From the NCBI GenBank assembly GCA_965200825.1, contig OZ241385.1, positions 1,550,001 through 1,614,000 of the forward strand: 64,000 bases of DNA. Reading direction: 5' to 3'. Positions 61,284 to 64,000 of this stretch are shown here, piece by piece; position 1 is the first letter of the stretch; each line of letters opens with the position of its first letter. Both the position numbers and the translations under genes were made by a program. This DNA is from Bin80 sp026709335. Its GTDB lineage: Bacteria; Bacteroidota; Rhodothermia; Rhodothermales; Bin80. Under the pieces are notes generated by a model that saw only the letters and a program-made list of their open reading frames with translations, ran no database searches and was not told where the DNA came from.

Positions 61284-61751
61284 TTACAATCTGAAGTGAG
61301 CAAATGCTTTATTTGATTCTGCCATCCTGTGCGTATCATCCTTTTTCTTCACTGCGGCACCCTCCCCACGTGAGGCGGCATATAATTCGCCAGCCAAACG
61401 CTCTGCCATGGAACGATCGGATCTCTTGGAGGCATGTTGAATTATCCACCGGAATGCAAGCGCCGTACGCCGATCTGCCCGAACTTCAATAGGAACCTGA
61501 TAGGTTGCACCGCCAACCCGGCGGCTGCGCACTTCGACGAGAGGAGCAACATTTTCGACAGCTCGCTGAAAAATCTCCAGTCCAGGCTCGCCTGCACGCT
61601 CCTCCGCCTTGGAAAAGGCATCGTATACAATTTTCCGAGCAACATTCTTCTTGCCATGAAGCATGACGTAGTTTATAAATTGCGCCACCAGTGGATCTCC
61701 ATATTTGGGATCCGGGGTAATCGTACGCCGCTCAGCTGATTTTCTACGCAT
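61284..61751 (-). CDS. rpsG: Ribosomal protein S7
   Basis: 155 residues. DPKYGDPLVAQFINYVMLHGKKNVA, VRSRRVGGATYQVPIEV. Nucleates the 30S head and regulates the str operon in some bacteria. Confidence 0.97.
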   Translation of the reverse strand: MRRKSAERRTITPDPKYGDPLVAQFINYVMLHGKKNVARKIVYDAFSKAEERAGEPGLEIFQRAVENVAPLVEVRSRRVGGATYQVPIEVRADRRTALAFRWIIQHASKRSDRSMAERLAGELYAASRGEGAAVKKKDDTHRMAESNKAFAHFRL

Positions 61752-61786
61752 CGTTATAAGTTCTGGGCAACCTCCTGATAGTCGGG

Positions 61787-62158
61787 CTATTTGGGACGCT
61801 TGGCGCCATACTTGGAACGTGACTGTGTTCGATCTTCCACTCCGGAAGTGTCCAGTGCCCCGCGCACAATGTGATATTTCACACCGGGTAAATCTTTCAC
61901 ACGCCCTCCTCTTACTAATACAATTGAATGCTCCTGCAAATTATGGCCCTCACCAGGAATGTATGCGATCACCTCGATCTGATTCGTCAGACGCACCTTG
62001 GCAACCTTCCGAAGTGCCGAATTCGGCTTTTTCGGGGTAGTTGTGTACACTCGGGTACAGACTCCCCGACGCTGGGGATTTCCCTGCAATGCAGCCGCCT
62101 TGGTTTTTTTCACCTTCGGATGGCGACCCGTTCGAACAAGTTGTTGTATTGTTGGCAC
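61787..62158 (-). CDS. rpsL: Ribosomal protein S12
   Basis: 123 residues. KGVCTRVYTTTPKKPNSALRKVAK-type core (here RGVCTRVYTTTPKKPNSALRK) with lysine at the classic streptomycin position, and LVRGGRVKDLPGVKYHIVRG. The sequence is of the streptomycin-sensitive type. First ribosomal gene of the cluster. Confidence 0.97.
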   Translation of the reverse strand: MPTIQQLVRTGRHPKVKKTKAAALQGNPQRRGVCTRVYTTTPKKPNSALRKVAKVRLTNQIEVIAYIPGEGHNLQEHSIVLVRGGRVKDLPGVKYHIVRGALDTSGVEDRTQSRSKYGAKRPK

Positions 62159-62313
62159 TTAACTGTCAGATTCGTGGAATTAGGCAAGGTTGCAAACAAG
62201 TTTCGCGGATTGCCATGCTCCAATTAATGTATAGCCTTTCAATTTACGAAATATTTTGTTAATGTTGCACATCTGTGCAGTTTTTATTTTTTTTCTGACT
62301 TCGTGAGGCCCCT
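62159..62313 (-). promoter_or_regulatory. Leader and probable promoter region of the ribosomal cluster
   Basis: 155 bp between ftsH and rpsL. AT-rich, with TATACAT on the minus strand preceded by TTGAAAGG-like bases, and a small TGCACA/TGTGCA pairing near 62268-62281 that may end the ftsH message. The exact start site cannot be told by eye. Confidence 0.35.
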
Positions 62314-64000
62314 TCAACTGGATGGAATCTCCGTCTTATTCTTCTCGGAAGATTTTACGTCCGCTTCCTGTTTGTCAGGGCTGCCATTTTCATGACTGCC
62401 ATTTAGCGTAACATATTCTCCGAAGGGACGCTCTCCCAAAACTCCAACCAGATCCCTTGGCCCGAGTACTTCCTTCTCCAGAAGGAGCTGTGCCAGTGCT
62501 TCTAATCGTTCACCTTTCTCTCTGAGGAGATTCCAGGCTCTCTGACGCACTTCTTCAATGAGTTCACGCACTTCCTGGTCAATCGTGGACGCCATCTTCT
62601 CAGAATATGGCTTATCAAACATCGGAGTGGACTGGCGTCGCCCGGACATATTGAAACTTACATGCCCGACTTTCTTGCTCATTCCGAAATCGACTACCAT
62701 CGCATAGGCAGTCTTGGTAATTCGCTCTAAATCATTCTGTGCCCCGGTGGAGAGTTGGCCAAACTTGATTTCCTCTGCAACCCGTCCTCCCATCATCATT
62801 GTCATCTGATCCATGAAGGCCTGACGTGTCGTGATGTATCGTTCATCTGGCAATGACTGTGCATACCCGAGTGCTGCCAACCCCCTTGGAACGATAGAAA
62901 CCTTAATGACCGGATCTGTATTGGGCAAGTACCAGCCGGCAATTGCATGCCCTGCTTCGTGATAGGCAACAATTCGCTTCTCTTCGGGCTTAATCAATTT
63001 GTTTTTCTTTTCCAGACCACCGATCACACGATCAATCGCCTGTTCAAAATCTTTCATCCCGATTGCTTCTCTGTCTAAGCGTGCAGCCAAAAGGGCAGCT
63101 TCATTACAGACATTTGCAATTTCTGCACCGGCAAAGCCCGGAGTCTGAGAGGCCAGAACTTCATGTTCAACGTCCTTTGCAAGGACAAGATTTCGTGTAT
63201 GTACACGAAAAATCATTGCTCTTTCAAGGCGGTCAGGGCGATCAATCAAGATTTGTCGATCAAAGCGTCCGGGACGCAATAAAGCTGCATCAAGTACATC
63301 TGGCCGGTTGGTTGCAGCCATAATGATGACACCTTTGTCCGTGTTGAACCCGTCCATTTCAACTAGGAGCTGATTGAGTGTATTTTCGCGCTCATCATTT
63401 CCACCCATCATCATGTTACGACCACGGCTCCGCCCAATTGCATCAATCTCATCAATGAAGATGATACATGGAGCTTTTTCTTTTGCCTTCTTGAATAAAT
63501 CACGTACACGTGCAGCTCCCACACCCACGAACATCTCAACAAAGTCACTCCCACTGATCGAAAAAAACGGAGCACCTGCTTCTCCTGCCACAGCTTTTCC
63601 CATTAGTGTCTTTCCTGTCCCTGGCGGACCTACAAGCAGTACACCTTTCGGAAGTACCCCACCCAGCTTGGTGAATTTTTTAGGGTTCTTTAAAAATTCA
63701 ACAACCTCAGTCACCTCTTCTTTTGCTTCGGCAAGGCCTGCTACATCCTCAAACGTGACCGTAGGTTTTCCAAGGGATTCAAAGAGTACCGCTCTGTTCT
63801 TGCCAATATTCAACACTTGTGAGCCTGGACCAACTCGTCGGAGAATAAGGATCCAGATCACGAGAATAATTGCCAGAGGTAAAAGCCAAGCCATCGCTCC
63901 GCCGAACCAATTCTCTTGGTAGACAACTTCATACGTAAGGGGTTCGCCTGCTTCGAGCTCTGATCGATTTTCCTCTAGAAAAGCAACCAAGTCATGATTT
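62314..64000 (-). CDS. ftsH: ATP-dependent zinc metalloprotease FtsH, N-terminus outside window
   Basis: The frame is open to the window end at 64000, so the first part of the protein is missing. It contains the second membrane helix (MAWLLPLAIILVIWILIL), the AAA domain with Walker A GPPGTGKT (near residue 120 of the visible part), Walker B CIIFIDEIDAIG, second region of homology RPGRFDRQI, and the protease site HEAGHAIAGWY with a later metal-ligand aspartate region (STGAQNDLERIT). It degrades membrane and regulatory proteins at the inner membrane. The C-terminal tail is acidic and short. Confidence 0.96.
   Translation of the reverse strand, partial: NHDLVAFLEENRSELEAGEPLTYEVVYQENWFGGAMAWLLPLAIILVIWILILRRVGPGSQVLNIGKNRAVLFESLGKPTVTFEDVAGLAEAKEEVTEVVEFLKNPKKFTKLGGVLPKGVLLVGPPGTGKTLMGKAVAGEAGAPFFSISGSDFVEMFVGVGAARVRDLFKKAKEKAPCIIFIDEIDAIGRSRGRNMMMGGNDERENTLNQLLVEMDGFNTDKGVIIMAATNRPDVLDAALLRPGRFDRQILIDRPDRLERAMIFRVHTRNLVLAKDVEHEVLASQTPGFAGAEIANVCNEAALLAARLDREAIGMKDFEQAIDRVIGGLEKKNKLIKPEEKRIVAYHEAGHAIAGWYLPNTDPVIKVSIVPRGLAALGYAQSLPDERYITTRQAFMDQMTMMMGGRVAEEIKFGQLSTGAQNDLERITKTAYAMVVDFGMSKKVGHVSFNMSGRRQSTPMFDKPYSEKMASTIDQEVRELIEEVRQRAWNLLREKGERLEALAQLLLEKEVLGPRDLVGVLGERPFGEYVTLNGSHENGSPDKQEADVKSSEKNKTEIPSS

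Overview
The window comes from the chromosome of a member of the Bacteroidota/Rhodothermota group. The main sign is the secreted protein encoded at 24830-27367, which ends in a type IX secretion (T9SS) sorting domain. Other signs are ribosomal gene starts without clear Shine-Dalgarno sequences, zinc-free forms of S14 and L36, and LemA/TPM, RelA and RuvX proteins of ordinary bacterial type. I cannot name a species. No tRNA, rRNA or CRISPR array was seen.

Layout. Positions 1-9.2 kb are chromosomal housekeeping genes: the end of a class V aminotransferase, a CPBP protease, a TPR protein, LemA, a TPM-domain protein, ruvX and a bifunctional relA/spoT. This run is interrupted by a nested transposon. 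An IS605-type tnpB element (about 1.70-5.00 kb) has been split by a complete IS66-family element (2650-4641). The inner element has 21-bp inverted ends and an exact 8-bp target duplication, and removing it restores one open tnpB frame.

Positions 9.5-42.2 kb are an accessory island between relA and rplQ. Its left part is plasmid-like: an origin/centromere-like region with thirteen copies of TCGGTCAC, a perfect 29-bp inverted repeat and AT-rich DNA, then an AAA ATPase, a ParA ATPase and two tandem proteins that each carry two ribbon-helix-helix motifs. Next come candidate defence genes (an AbiJ-like protein, a deoxyribosyltransferase/TIR-like protein, a possible restriction-enzyme fragment), a tyrosine recombinase, a broken GIY-YIG gene, a secreted HNH-type nuclease, a trypsin-like protease and a BglII-like restriction-modification pair. 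A ten-gene minus-strand operon (24.8-35.2 kb) follows: several pilin-like secreted proteins, a PapD-like chaperone, an usher-like outer-membrane protein and a T9SS-type beta-propeller protein. It reads as an atypical chaperone-usher surface fibre. After it lie a MunI-like restriction-modification pair and a primase-helicase gene, which an ISL3-family element (40840-42127, 8-bp target duplication) has interrupted near its 3' end.

Positions 42.7-64 kb are the fused str-S10-spc-alpha ribosomal gene cluster on the minus strand, transcribed from rpsL to rplQ, with ftsH (cut by the window end) upstream of it.

The island looks like an integrated replicon: origin repeats, ATPase, partition genes, recombinase and primase-helicase. 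It has collected defence and surface genes and is decaying through IS insertions and stop codons. The two most interesting parts are the 9.64-9.98 kb repeat region with its linked par genes, and the usher/T9SS operon.
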